In this document: positions 44,831 through 52,851 of the stretch, piece after piece
Position numbering within the stretch: position 1 is the stretch's first letter
How the letters are laid out: each line of letters opens with the position of its first letter
Notes under the pieces: generated by a model
Told to the model about the DNA's origin: nothing
The model's database searches: none
Seen by the model: only the letters and a program-made list of their open reading frames with translations
Program-made: the position numbers and the translations under genes
Source: Polyangiaceae bacterium
GTDB lineage: Bacteria; Myxococcota_A; Polyangia; Polyangiales; Polyangiaceae
Assembly (NCBI GenBank): GCA_025353725.1
Contig: JANXOF010000095.1
Coordinates: 186,001-250,000 of the forward strand
Length of the DNA stretch: 64,000 nt
Direction of reading: 5' to 3'

Positions 44831-46366
44831 ATGCTCGAGCGAATCGCCCTTCACCAAACGCGACTTCATACGCCCGGGCTGGCGCTCGAGGGAAAAGGTG
44901 TGGCTCTCGGAGCCAAAGGGCTTGTGCTGCTGCCATCGATCGATCGGCTCGTCGCCTGGCTCAGTGTTTACACACATGAGCATTCACTCGAAGACTTGAT
45001 CCCAAGCCTCCAGATTCAAATCGTGAAGAGCAAGCTCGGGACGCGTGAGATTACGCTGTCCGTCGCAGCTGAGTCGTCCGACCGCATGGACAGGTTGTCG
45101 GAGACTGCACGCCTCGTAGGGGGTTTTTCTTTCACGGGTACGAGCCGGCACTTCGTGCAGTATCGCGACGCCTCTGCGCCGTTCGGATACGACGCCGCGC
45201 AACTCCTCTCCACGGACGCAGCTCTCGTGCTCTACCACGAAAGCTTCACGCAGCTCTACGAAGTCGAACGAGAAATAGCTCTAAAATCGCTACTGCTTAG
45301 GCTAACGCCACATATCGACCCAACGTCGCTCGACGACGGCGGACCCCGCATCATCGTCGCCGAGCAAGGGCTCGGCCCGGCTCTTATTCACTACCTCGTG
45401 CGGTCACGCGTGGAGGGCGAGGTCGCGGTTGGAGAGTGGCCACCGGCCAGCGCGTTCGACGACGGACCGGTCCGGCGAACGATCGTTCGTATTCCCGAAT
45501 TGCCAAAAAGGCTTCGACCCCTGATGGCAACGACGCCCGGCCTCACGACGTTCCTGCCCGCGGGCCCTGGCGTCGCTGTCGAGATGGGACATCGCCATCC
45601 CGTCGCTCTCCGCGCATGTCCGGTGTTCGACCCCCATGGACTCGTGCTCCTTCGCGGCCGGGGCTTTGAGCCGTGGACCCTCGAAAGAACGCCACAGATG
45701 GGCGATTTACGCGCCTTTGCACGGGTCGAGCTCCGCGGGGGCGAAGGAAGGGATTCGGCCATCGCGACAGCCACGGGCCTTCCACCGGAGGTACGCGTTC
45801 CACTTCGCGTCGTGCCGTCACCGGCGCCGTGGCGCAACGTTACGGCGACGTGGCTTACGCTACCGCTCCTTCCGCTCCTTCGACGAATCGCTTACGTTTT
45901 ACCGGCGCAAACCATTGCACGGACGCAAATCGCCGTGACGACGGGCGGCGCGTTCCTGCGTTCGAGCGCAGGTATCGAGGCCATTCCACTAGGGATGTTC
46001 TTCGTCGAGATCTATCCTTCGCTGTTTATCCCAGCAGGCTACGACGTGATCCCGGCAATCGCTCCAGAGGTGCTTTATCGCGCTCTAGGCCTCGGCGCTC
46101 ACCCGGGCGCCGGCGTGGCCCCGGCTCAAGTTGTTTTCATTGATACCGCGGCAAAGCCAATGGCGATTGACGAAAGCGCGTTTGTACCGCTCGAGCTGGC
46201 TCTCCTCGAGGCACCAGCCTGGGAGCCGCTCGTCGCGGAGACCATCACGCGCGCGCTCGAAGAAACGCCCGCGGACCTAAAACTCGAGCCGCTTGGCGTC
46301 TTCGCAATGAGTCAGGTGACGCCGCCGCCGCCGAACGATAACGACGCTCCAAACCGCGTGCGTTAG
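44831..46366 (+). CDS. Unrecognised cytoplasmic protein, first of a coupled pair
   Basis: 511 aa, no signal peptide and no clear membrane segment. I recognise no catalytic motif. The first half has beta-strand and helix alternation (REITLSVAAES, GGFSFTGTSRHF); the middle is Pro/Gly-rich around VFDPHGLVLLRGRGFEPW; a later block (TTGGAFLRSSAG, AIPLGMFFVEIYPSLFIPAG, then YDVIPAIAPEVL) looks like a compact beta domain. The end is PPPPNDND. It is followed after 3 bases by another unknown gene, so the products probably act together. A relation to accessory domains of bacterial multi-gene NTPase conflict systems is conceivable, but no NTPase is adjacent and I cannot support it. Confidence 0.72.
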   Translation: MLERIALHQTRLHTPGLALEGKGVALGAKGLVLLPSIDRLVAWLSVYTHEHSLEDLIPSLQIQIVKSKLGTREITLSVAAESSDRMDRLSETARLVGGFSFTGTSRHFVQYRDASAPFGYDAAQLLSTDAALVLYHESFTQLYEVEREIALKSLLLRLTPHIDPTSLDDGGPRIIVAEQGLGPALIHYLVRSRVEGEVAVGEWPPASAFDDGPVRRTIVRIPELPKRLRPLMATTPGLTTFLPAGPGVAVEMGHRHPVALRACPVFDPHGLVLLRGRGFEPWTLERTPQMGDLRAFARVELRGGEGRDSAIATATGLPPEVRVPLRVVPSPAPWRNVTATWLTLPLLPLLRRIAYVLPAQTIARTQIAVTTGGAFLRSSAGIEAIPLGMFFVEIYPSLFIPAGYDVIPAIAPEVLYRALGLGAHPGAGVAPAQVVFIDTAAKPMAIDESAFVPLELALLEAPAWEPLVAETITRALEETPADLKLEPLGVFAMSQVTPPPPNDNDAPNRVR

Positions 46367-46369
46367 AGC

Positions 46370-47482
46370 ATGGCGCGAGAGGATTCAGCAGATCTCTGCG
46401 ACAGGCTCTTTGACGCCTTTCTTGCGCCGCTTGTTCTCGGCGGAGCTCTGCGTCCAGTCAAAGCGATCGGCGGCAAGCGAGCGCTTTGTATGGCCGGGCA
46501 AGCGCCGCGCGATAGCGAGGCCGTCTCGCGAACTCAGCTCGCTCGCGTGCGCGTGGCGCGGAAGCTCGCTCCGGTCGATCGCTTCGAGGAGGCGCCGACG
46601 GGTCCCGAATGGGCTCTTGCAGCGGCGCTCCACGATCTTGTGCAAGCGACCCATCCAGGATTCAACGCGGCATTTCGTCAACGCGGGCCCGCGCAAATCC
46701 TCGACGTCATCGAACAAACGATCGAGCGGATTCCGCTCGCTCCAACACCAGGTGATGCGCTCTCGCGGCACACATGGCTGTCTCGGATGTTCGACCTCGC
46801 GCGTACAGATGTCGAGGTCAAGTGGTGGACCGGCTCGGAAACGTTCATGGGAGAGAATCCTCCAGCGCGCCTTACGGCGTGGCCCGAGGTGAGACGGGTC
46901 GAACAAACGTTAAGTCACCATCGGCTGATGGACCTCTCCTCGGCGAGCGCCGCAGTCGACGACGAACGTTTCGCGTGCATCGTGCAGCAGCTACTCACGC
47001 GTACGCCACTTACCGACTTCGCGACCATCGACCGCGCCACACCTCGATTCGTATGGCAGCGAGCGACACTTACGCTGTGCGCAACGCACACGGGGCGCAC
47101 ACTCGTTCTTCGGGCGCTCGCACGCTGTCCGTCGCGAATCACCGACGCCGCACTCGGCCGCGCCACGCGCGCACTTTTTTCAGCGCGGGACCTGACGTCC
47201 GCGTCGCTCGCCGTAGACATCTTGCGCGATCGAGCCCTCGCGGCCGCCGAACGGCGCACGGTATCTTCACCCGTGCCGCCTACCTACGAGGCTGTGGCCG
47301 CGGAGGCGAACGACCCCGATAGGGCGTTTGCGACCAGCATCGGTGCCCTCGCGGCGACCCAGTGGATCGCGGAAAATGGAGGTGGCTTCGGTGCGGTCGA
47401 GCGCGAGCGAATGCTCCGAACGCTGGCCCCCGCGGCGAATGCCCCAGCCGCGAGGGAACTCAAAGCGCTGCTTTCGGGCTAG
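46370..47482 (+). CDS. Unrecognised helical protein, second of a coupled pair
   Basis: 370 aa, starting 3 bases after the stop of the preceding gene. It is Ala/Arg-rich and appears almost entirely helical, with a repeat-like stretch from about 190 on (RFACIVQQLLTRTPL, then WQRATLTLCATHTGRTL and LFSARDLTSASLAVDILRD) that could form a HEAT-like solenoid. There is no signal peptide, membrane helix or catalytic motif I can name. Function unknown; the pairing is the main clue. Confidence 0.7.
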   Translation: MAREDSADLCDRLFDAFLAPLVLGGALRPVKAIGGKRALCMAGQAPRDSEAVSRTQLARVRVARKLAPVDRFEEAPTGPEWALAAALHDLVQATHPGFNAAFRQRGPAQILDVIEQTIERIPLAPTPGDALSRHTWLSRMFDLARTDVEVKWWTGSETFMGENPPARLTAWPEVRRVEQTLSHHRLMDLSSASAAVDDERFACIVQQLLTRTPLTDFATIDRATPRFVWQRATLTLCATHTGRTLVLRALARCPSRITDAALGRATRALFSARDLTSASLAVDILRDRALAAAERRTVSSPVPPTYEAVAAEANDPDRAFATSIGALAATQWIAENGGGFGAVERERMLRTLAPAANAPAARELKALLSG

Positions 47483-47496
47483 CGCCCTGGGATTCG

Positions 47497-48216
47497 CTAC
47501 CTGCCGGGCAGATTTTTGAACGTTGACTTCGCTGGCGCGGGCTCAACGTACTCGAGCTTCTCATAAGTCATGACGCCGTTAATAGGATCCGAAACGAGCC
47601 CCGTTGAAGCCTTGGCGAAAGTGAAGCCGTACTTGCCGGTCACTTTCACTTTTGCACCGACGGCAGGCAACGGGAAGGGAACGTCGACGCTCCACAGGTC
47701 GTCTTTATAGAAGTCTTTTGTCGGGTCCTTAATCTCCTTGAGATTCCGATACTTCTCCATCGCTTCGTAAACGGTCGCAATGTTCTTCGCAAACCCAAGC
47801 ACACGAATCCGCGGCGCGCCTTTGCCGGCATCTTTCGTGTCTGCGATATAAAAGGAAGGAATCTCTATCGGAGGCGCGCCAACGGCCGGGCAGTCATCGG
47901 GATCCTTTTTGCCGACCTTGTGGATGGCGCACGACGGCGCAGCCGTAAAGCTCTCCTCGACAATGTAACCGGCAATAATCACTGGCGCTTTTGTCATTTC
48001 GGCAGAGTGAATGCGACTCCGCAGCTGATGCGCGGCCCCGGCGACAGTGTAGGCATCTCCTGCTTTTATCGTGGCTTGGGTGATGGTCGGCGGCGTCGGC
48101 AGACTCGGCGCGCGGCCAGACCACGCAGGAGCGGGCTTGTATGGCTCCTCGGTGCTCCCACAACCAGCGGTGAGCACGACAACAGCGAGGGCGCCGAAAC
48201 GCAGCGGATTACGCAT
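47497..48216 (-). CDS. Lipoprotein of unknown function
   Basis: 239 aa. The leader ends VVLTAGC, a strong lipobox. The mature part begins with a Pro-rich linker, then two regions resembling OB-fold strands (APVIIAGYIVEESF, PRIRVLGFAKNI and VGAKVKVTGKYGFTF). The pattern of a value plus a list of exemptions suggests a nucleic-acid or ligand-binding OB fold in the envelope, but no family is recognised. Two Cys (PSCAIHK, DDCPAVG) may form a disulfide. It diverges from the Crp-like regulator gene across 136 bases. Confidence 0.72.
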   Translation of the reverse strand: MRNPLRFGALAVVVLTAGCGSTEEPYKPAPAWSGRAPSLPTPPTITQATIKAGDAYTVAGAAHQLRSRIHSAEMTKAPVIIAGYIVEESFTAAPSCAIHKVGKKDPDDCPAVGAPPIEIPSFYIADTKDAGKGAPRIRVLGFAKNIATVYEAMEKYRNLKEIKDPTKDFYKDDLWSVDVPFPLPAVGAKVKVTGKYGFTFAKASTGLVSDPINGVMTYEKLEYVEPAPAKSTFKNLPGR

Positions 48217-48352
48217 GGTGGCTGAGGAATATCACGGACGAAATCGGCGCGACAAGAACCGACGCGCACGGGTCGTGTCACCTCCGCGCTTTCTCGACGT
48301 CACCCGCCGTTTTCCGAAGCTTTCGAATGCGCGTGATACGACTGAGAGGAGG

Positions 48353-49015
48353 ATGTCGGCACGCCTTGATCTCGATGCCCGGGTGATAGCTTCTCGGCTC
48401 GGGCTTTCGGACTTCTTCCGCGGTCTGGGACCACCGACGCTCGAAGCCCTCGCTCGGGAAGGCGCTACGCGGAGCCTCAAGGCGGGTCAACGGCTATGGA
48501 AGCAGGGCTCCCAAGCCTACGAACTCGCGTTCGTCTGGGAGGGCGAGCTCGAGGTCGTTCGCCGGCTAGAGGGCCGCGTATCCTACCGTTCCGTGGGCAT
48601 AAATGGTGTCATTGGGTTCTCCAATGCCATCGGTCGCGCCGTGTGCACGGTGGACGTCGTCGCCGGTCCGCCGACGCGCCTCATTGTCATCGCGGGGGAC
48701 GTTCTTCGAGGTCTCATCCCAACCCATCCAGAAATCGCCTACCGAGCGCTTGAATATATGGGCGCCCTCGTTGGGCGACTGAGCGACGAGGTCGAGATGC
48801 TGCATCACGGGTCGCTCGAAGCCCGCCTCCTGAAGCGCCTTCGCGAACTCGCCTCAAACAGGCAGGAGATCCTCATCACTCACCTTGCGCTGGCCGAACA
48901 GGTCGCGGCACGACGCGAAAGCGTGACACGCGCGCTTTCGCTCCTAGAGCAAAGAGGTATTCTTTCGTGTTCTCGAGGAAGGATCGTGCTCGCTGCCGTT
49001 TCCACCAACTCGTAA
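48353..49015 (+). CDS. Crp/Fnr-family transcription regulator
   Basis: 220 aa from ATG 48353, with GAGAGGAGG immediately before; this gives the standard Crp length, while the longer open frame would add about 94 residues of low-quality sequence. The N-terminal cyclic-nucleotide-like sensor (about 15-125) has LKAGQRLWKQGSQAYELAFV and a degenerate ligand loop. There are no Cys for an Fnr-type cluster in the N-terminus. The C-terminal winged helix (about 165-215) has LTHLALAEQVAARRESVTRA-like sequence (ITHLALAEQVAARRESV, then LLEQRGIL). Targets are unknown; the divergent lipoprotein and the downstream transporter are candidates. Confidence 0.88.
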   Translation: MSARLDLDARVIASRLGLSDFFRGLGPPTLEALAREGATRSLKAGQRLWKQGSQAYELAFVWEGELEVVRRLEGRVSYRSVGINGVIGFSNAIGRAVCTVDVVAGPPTRLIVIAGDVLRGLIPTHPEIAYRALEYMGALVGRLSDEVEMLHHGSLEARLLKRLRELASNRQEILITHLALAEQVAARRESVTRALSLLEQRGILSCSRGRIVLAAVSTNS

Positions 49016-49121
49016 ACACGGACTTTCAGCACGAGCGATAGGCGCCGGAACGGCACTCGGTGCCCTCGGCGCTCTTTCCAATCTTCACGTCGCCCTGAAA
49101 ACGGGCTGGAGCCTCCCCGTC

Positions 49122-50693
49122 ATGACGAGCGCGGCACTCGTCGCGCTTGGGGGATCGCGCTGTGCAAACGCCTTATGGAGTCACGTCGAACCGCTCGATC
49201 GCCGAGAAATTACGGCCCTCGCGTCGACGGCGTCCGCGGCGGCTTACATGGCGGGAGGTGGAAATATAGCGGCGCTCGCGGCCCTAGTCATGCTCGGCCA
49301 AGCCGTCCCGCATCCGGCGCTGCTCTTCCTTTTTTGGTGCGCTCTTGGCGTCCTCGGAACGCTTCTCGCGGCCTTCCTTCGTCGACGAGCAATAGCCGTA
49401 GGCGATGCCGAACTCCCCTTTCCTACAGCCTCGGCGACTTCGGAGATCGCGGGCGACTCGAACGCACATGCGGCGGCGGCGGCGAGGCCCCTCGGCTACG
49501 CGACCGCTGTCGGAGCGGGTGTGGCGTGGGTTCGCCTCGCGCTCCACATTCCCGCTACCCTCGCGATGCCTGGAGTACTTCGCGGACGAACGCTCGCGTC
49601 GTTGACCTTTGGCGTCGACACCAGCCTCCTTCTCCTTGGAGTCGGCGCCCTGATGAACGTTCGTACGGCACTCTCTACTTTTGCAGGCGCACTCGTTACC
49701 TATCTTATTCTCGTCCCCGAGCTCCTCGCACGAGGGTGGCTCGAAGATGCATCCTACACAAACGTGGTGGGCTTCATGGTGTGGCCGACAGCCTCGCTCC
49801 TCGTGAGTGCTGCGGTCATGGCGCTTGGGCTCGATACGCGCGTTCAGGTCCGCCGCAAAACCGCTCGCGCTCGCCCTCTCGAACGTTCTTTGTGGCTCCT
49901 TCTAGGCGCTTGCGCCGTTGCGACGACAGCCTTGGCTTACCTCGCATTCGGCCTCCCTTTATTCTACGGGCTCTTCGCGCTGCCCATCGCGCTCGGCGGA
50001 GCCTTGATCGCCGCGCGAACCATGGGAGAAAGTGACGTAGTGCCCACGAAGGCACTCGCCCCATTCGTACAACTCCTCTCAGCAGGAGCGGGGGCGAGCC
50101 TTTCAGCTCTTTGTGTCATCCCGAACATCACCAGCAGCGTCGCCCTCCACGCGGCCGACACGCTTGGGAGCCTAAAGATCGCAGGCGCCTCCGGGTTGCG
50201 GGAGGGCGAAGTACTCGTCGCGCGTTCGATCGGAGTCTTCGTTGGCGGCGCGGCTGTTCTTTTGGGCTACATCGTACTCGTCTCGCGAGCGCAGGCTTTG
50301 CCCACGGCGGGGTTGCCGGCCCCGAGTATCGTGGTTTGGAAGAGCGTCGCCGATCTTCTAGCGCGTGGCGCAGGCTCGATTCCCCCCCCCCTTCGAATCG
50401 CCATGCTCATCGCCACACTGCTAGGCTCTGCGCTCGAAATTCTTGAACGAACTTTACCTGCGCGGATTCGACGCTTTGTACCGTCTGCCGTAGGCCTCGG
50501 CACCGGCATGGTGCTCCCCGCCTCGAACGCGTTCGCGCTGACTATAGGTGCCATAGCCCGACGCTTGCACGAACGAGGCGCAGGAAAACAATCCCAAAGC
50601 GTGCCCATAGCGTCTGGGCTTATCGCAGGCGAAAGTGCGCTTACCGTCGCCTGGCAAGTGGTCGATGCCATTCGCCACATCGCCGCACCCTAA
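49122..50693 (+). CDS. OPT-family transporter, true start unclear
   Basis: 523 aa from ATG 49122, the first ATG in frame. The protein is highly hydrophobic, with about 13 membrane segments. It fits the oligopeptide/siderophore OPT family: AYMAGGGNIAALAAL early, ELPFPTASATSEI with the family's FPTA-x-A-SE motif (about 95-107), FGVDTSLLLLGVGALMN and the last segment ESALTVAWQVV. Family similarity begins before the ATG: codons from about 49023 read ARAIGAGTALGALGALSN then VALKTGWSLPV, like OPT helix 1. The frame is open back to 48948 but offers only a CTG (48993), inside the crp gene. The substrate is unknown. Confidence 0.78.
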   Translation: MTSAALVALGGSRCANALWSHVEPLDRREITALASTASAAAYMAGGGNIAALAALVMLGQAVPHPALLFLFWCALGVLGTLLAAFLRRRAIAVGDAELPFPTASATSEIAGDSNAHAAAAARPLGYATAVGAGVAWVRLALHIPATLAMPGVLRGRTLASLTFGVDTSLLLLGVGALMNVRTALSTFAGALVTYLILVPELLARGWLEDASYTNVVGFMVWPTASLLVSAAVMALGLDTRVQVRRKTARARPLERSLWLLLGACAVATTALAYLAFGLPLFYGLFALPIALGGALIAARTMGESDVVPTKALAPFVQLLSAGAGASLSALCVIPNITSSVALHAADTLGSLKIAGASGLREGEVLVARSIGVFVGGAAVLLGYIVLVSRAQALPTAGLPAPSIVVWKSVADLLARGAGSIPPPLRIAMLIATLLGSALEILERTLPARIRRFVPSAVGLGTGMVLPASNAFALTIGAIARRLHERGAGKQSQSVPIASGLIAGESALTVAWQVVDAIRHIAAP

Positions 50694-50748
50694 GGAAATC
50701 CGCGGGGTTTGATGCCTTCAGCCGGCGCAGGGCACGCTCGTGGGCTAA

Positions 50749-50771
50749 GTGACTGTCTACTCAACAGTCAC
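50749..50771. terminator. Perfect inverted repeat between convergent genes
   Basis: GTGACTGT (50749-50756) and ACAGTCAC (50764-50771) form a perfect 8-bp stem around a 7-base loop. It lies between the ends of the OPT gene and the Fic gene and includes the Fic stop codon. There is no strong T-run on either side, so a bidirectional terminator is likely but not certain. Confidence 0.42.
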
Positions 50772-51487
50772 CGCTTCTCCGAAGGTAGCTTTCGCAAAAC
50801 GACGCGGTACGCATAGAGCACGCCAAGCAAGAACGCTTCAAAGGAACCCGAGACGTCCCGGCGCACCCCGCCTTTGGTCTGGGCGACATGCGAACAAACC
50901 GGAGAGGGGAAGCACAGTGGCAAGTAGTCATTCCCGAGAAGAAAGGCGTCCGCGAGAAGGCGCGCGACTCGGCCGTTTCCGTTGACGAAGGGATGAATCG
51001 TAACCACGCCGACATACGCACAGTAGGCTCGATAGAGCGGTGCCACATGCGGGTTCGCTAGCGTAATATCGAGACGTGCAAGCGATTCCAGAACGAGCGC
51101 GGGCGACAAGTATTCTTCGTCGGCCGTAAAGATACGTTCGACGCGAAAGTCAGACGACCCGACGCCAAGACACCGATGAAAGGCTTTCGCTGACCCCACC
51201 GACGGGACTTCGCCTCGTTCGAGCGCCGCTTTGAGCTCGAGATTGGCACTATCCCAGCCTTTACGAACACACGAACCGCTAGCGGCCAGGCTGTTTGATG
51301 CGAGAAGGCGCCACGCGGCGAGGCGAGAAAAGTCGGGGTCGTGAGTTTGGGTAACTTCATCTCGGAGCGCTTCTAACTCGGCCTGAGCCGTCATCGCTAC
51401 CTTCGACAGGTCCTCCCTCATGGACCTGTCGAGGTAGGTCGTGATCAGGTCGTCTGCGCGCGAGTCTACGAATTCTCTTTTAGCCAT
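50768..51487 (-). CDS. Fic-domain protein with Asn in the active-site acidic position
   Basis: 239 aa from ATG 51487; the longer frame upstream reads into the neighbouring intergenic region. The Fic core is about 70-235, with VVTIHPFVNGNGRVARLLAD as the signature. In standard Fic enzymes this motif is HPFx(D/E)GNGR; here His165 and Arg173 are kept, but the acidic residue that holds Mg2+ is Asn169. I see no (S/T)xxxE(G/N) inhibitory helix before or after the core. Fic proteins transfer AMP or related groups to protein hydroxyls. The change may alter metal use or activity. No antitoxin-like small gene is adjacent. Confidence 0.85.
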   Translation of the reverse strand: MAKREFVDSRADDLITTYLDRSMREDLSKVAMTAQAELEALRDEVTQTHDPDFSRLAAWRLLASNSLAASGSCVRKGWDSANLELKAALERGEVPSVGSAKAFHRCLGVGSSDFRVERIFTADEEYLSPALVLESLARLDITLANPHVAPLYRAYCAYVGVVTIHPFVNGNGRVARLLADAFLLGNDYLPLCFPSPVCSHVAQTKGGVRRDVSGSFEAFLLGVLYAYRVVLRKLPSEKR

Positions 51488-51525
51488 AGGTAATCCCGCA
51501 CGCTCATTAGACGCAAAGCCTCTCG

Positions 51526-52143
51526 CTAACGCTTCGAAGTCAGCACAAAGTCTAGCTCGGGCTGCTCGTCTTGCCGGTTCTCGAGCAGGTAAAACCCGGT
51601 GTCCGTAGCCGAACGGTCTTCGGTGTGGAGATTCGAAAGGCGGATCGTCTCGACACCGTTTTTCAGGCCCACCGTAAGCAGGCCGACGGACGAGTCGAGA
51701 GCCTGGCATCGGCGCGTGGTGTCGCAGTCGTAGAGCCGAAACGCGCCGCGTCCCGTTCGCTTCGCGTAGCTCGTGATGTCGTCTCCCCACTTGTTTTCGG
51801 GATGGCCGACCTCGACAGTCTCTATAATAACTTCGTACTCCATCGTCTCGCCCGGCTGCGCATCTTCGAACGTGTACGCGCGATCGATGTACTCACCTTC
51901 CTTCTGCAGAACCGCGGGAACGAAGGTCAGGCGATACTGAACCTTCACTTCCCGATCGACCTGTCCCGGACCCACGGTAAAGCGCGACACGGTGAAAATT
52001 TTCGTGGAGAGGAAGCTCTTCGCTTTCAGACTCACGCGCGCGCTGAGCGCCTCTTCACTTGCTTGCGTCACGTCATCTTGGGTCACGGAGCAGGCGGGCG
52101 TTGCGAGAACGAGGCTCGCGAGAATCAACATCTTCGATTTCAT
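51526..52143 (-). CDS. Probable lipoprotein of unknown function
   Basis: 205 aa from ATG 52143. The leader (KSKMLILASLVLATPAC) ends in a Cys, though the lipobox is imperfect (TPAC). The mature part is beta-rich: QVDREVKVQYRLTFVPAV, GETMEYEVIIETVEVGH and RGAFRLYDCDTTRRC. No family is recognised. It is 143 bases downstream of the DUF2505-like gene and on the same strand as the Fic gene, 38 bases before it, so the three minus-strand genes may be loosely linked. Confidence 0.68.
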   Translation of the reverse strand: MKSKMLILASLVLATPACSVTQDDVTQASEEALSARVSLKAKSFLSTKIFTVSRFTVGPGQVDREVKVQYRLTFVPAVLQKEGEYIDRAYTFEDAQPGETMEYEVIIETVEVGHPENKWGDDITSYAKRTGRGAFRLYDCDTTRRCQALDSSVGLLTVGLKNGVETIRLSNLHTEDRSATDTGFYLLENRQDEQPELDFVLTSKR

Positions 52144-52286
52144 AGACTTAGCTCCAGTGTGCGGACGGCGCACCAAAGGCACGCTCCGAACAGAGCTTTC
52201 CTGACACATCGCATCTTCGACGTGTGTGACGTAGATCACAGAACCGACGAATCGCGCGCTCGTTCGTCCCTCCCTCGACGCAGTGG

Positions 52287-52796
52287 TCAACCGGCTGCCT
52301 TGGGTCGGGTGCTAACCCATGTATTCAGGAAGTTCGCACTGTCTTGCCATCCCACTTGGAAGCTTTTCTCGAAGACGCTCTCGATGATACTCCCTAAGCC
52401 GAATACCTTCGCTTCCGCTACAATCGTTACGACGCGAGTGCTTCTACCGTCAGCGCGCGGGTCGCACCTGAGGGTACCTTCGTTCTTGAGTTTCCCGGCA
52501 AGCACGTTCGGCGTGATGACAAACGTGAGCGTCTTGGACGCTTTATCGAAGCGAGCTTGCTCGTCGTAGCCAAAGCTCGAACCGAGAAGCTTCGCAACCG
52601 CCGCAGGCGCCTCGATTTTTGGGATGGCCGTTACGTGCCTCACGATTTCCGCCGCTGTCTCGTATGTCGACGCAAGGGTCCAGGCCGGAAACCCAAGCGC
52701 CTTGAACAAGGCTTCGTTGAACTCACGGTCGAAGAAGAGCGCCCAGAAGCGGTCGCAGTCGCAGTCAAGTTCGTGCTTCATCGTGAAGGTCGCCAT
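52287..52796 (-). CDS. DUF2505/SRPBCC-like protein
   Basis: 169 aa from ATG 52796. It begins MATFTMKHELDCDCDRFWAL and continues through FDREFNEALFKALGFPAW, the usual start of DUF2505 proteins, a START/SRPBCC-like hydrophobic-ligand fold. Later strands (RVVTIVAEAKVFGLGSIIES and FEKSFQVGWQDSANFLNTW) complete the helix-grip pattern. No enzymatic residues are known for this family. It diverges from glyS over 55 bases. Confidence 0.75.
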   Translation of the reverse strand: MATFTMKHELDCDCDRFWALFFDREFNEALFKALGFPAWTLASTYETAAEIVRHVTAIPKIEAPAAVAKLLGSSFGYDEQARFDKASKTLTFVITPNVLAGKLKNEGTLRCDPRADGRSTRVVTIVAEAKVFGLGSIIESVFEKSFQVGWQDSANFLNTWVSTRPKAAG

Positions 52797-52851
52797 GTCC
52801 CTGAAGGTACTGGGAACCGCGGCTTTTCTGCTAGCCTCGCGAGCCGCTCCC

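Noticed and set aside
51490-51790. N-terminal extension of the Fic gene
   Set aside because: The open frame continues upstream of 51487 but the residues are Arg/Pro-rich and overlap the end of the next gene in another frame.
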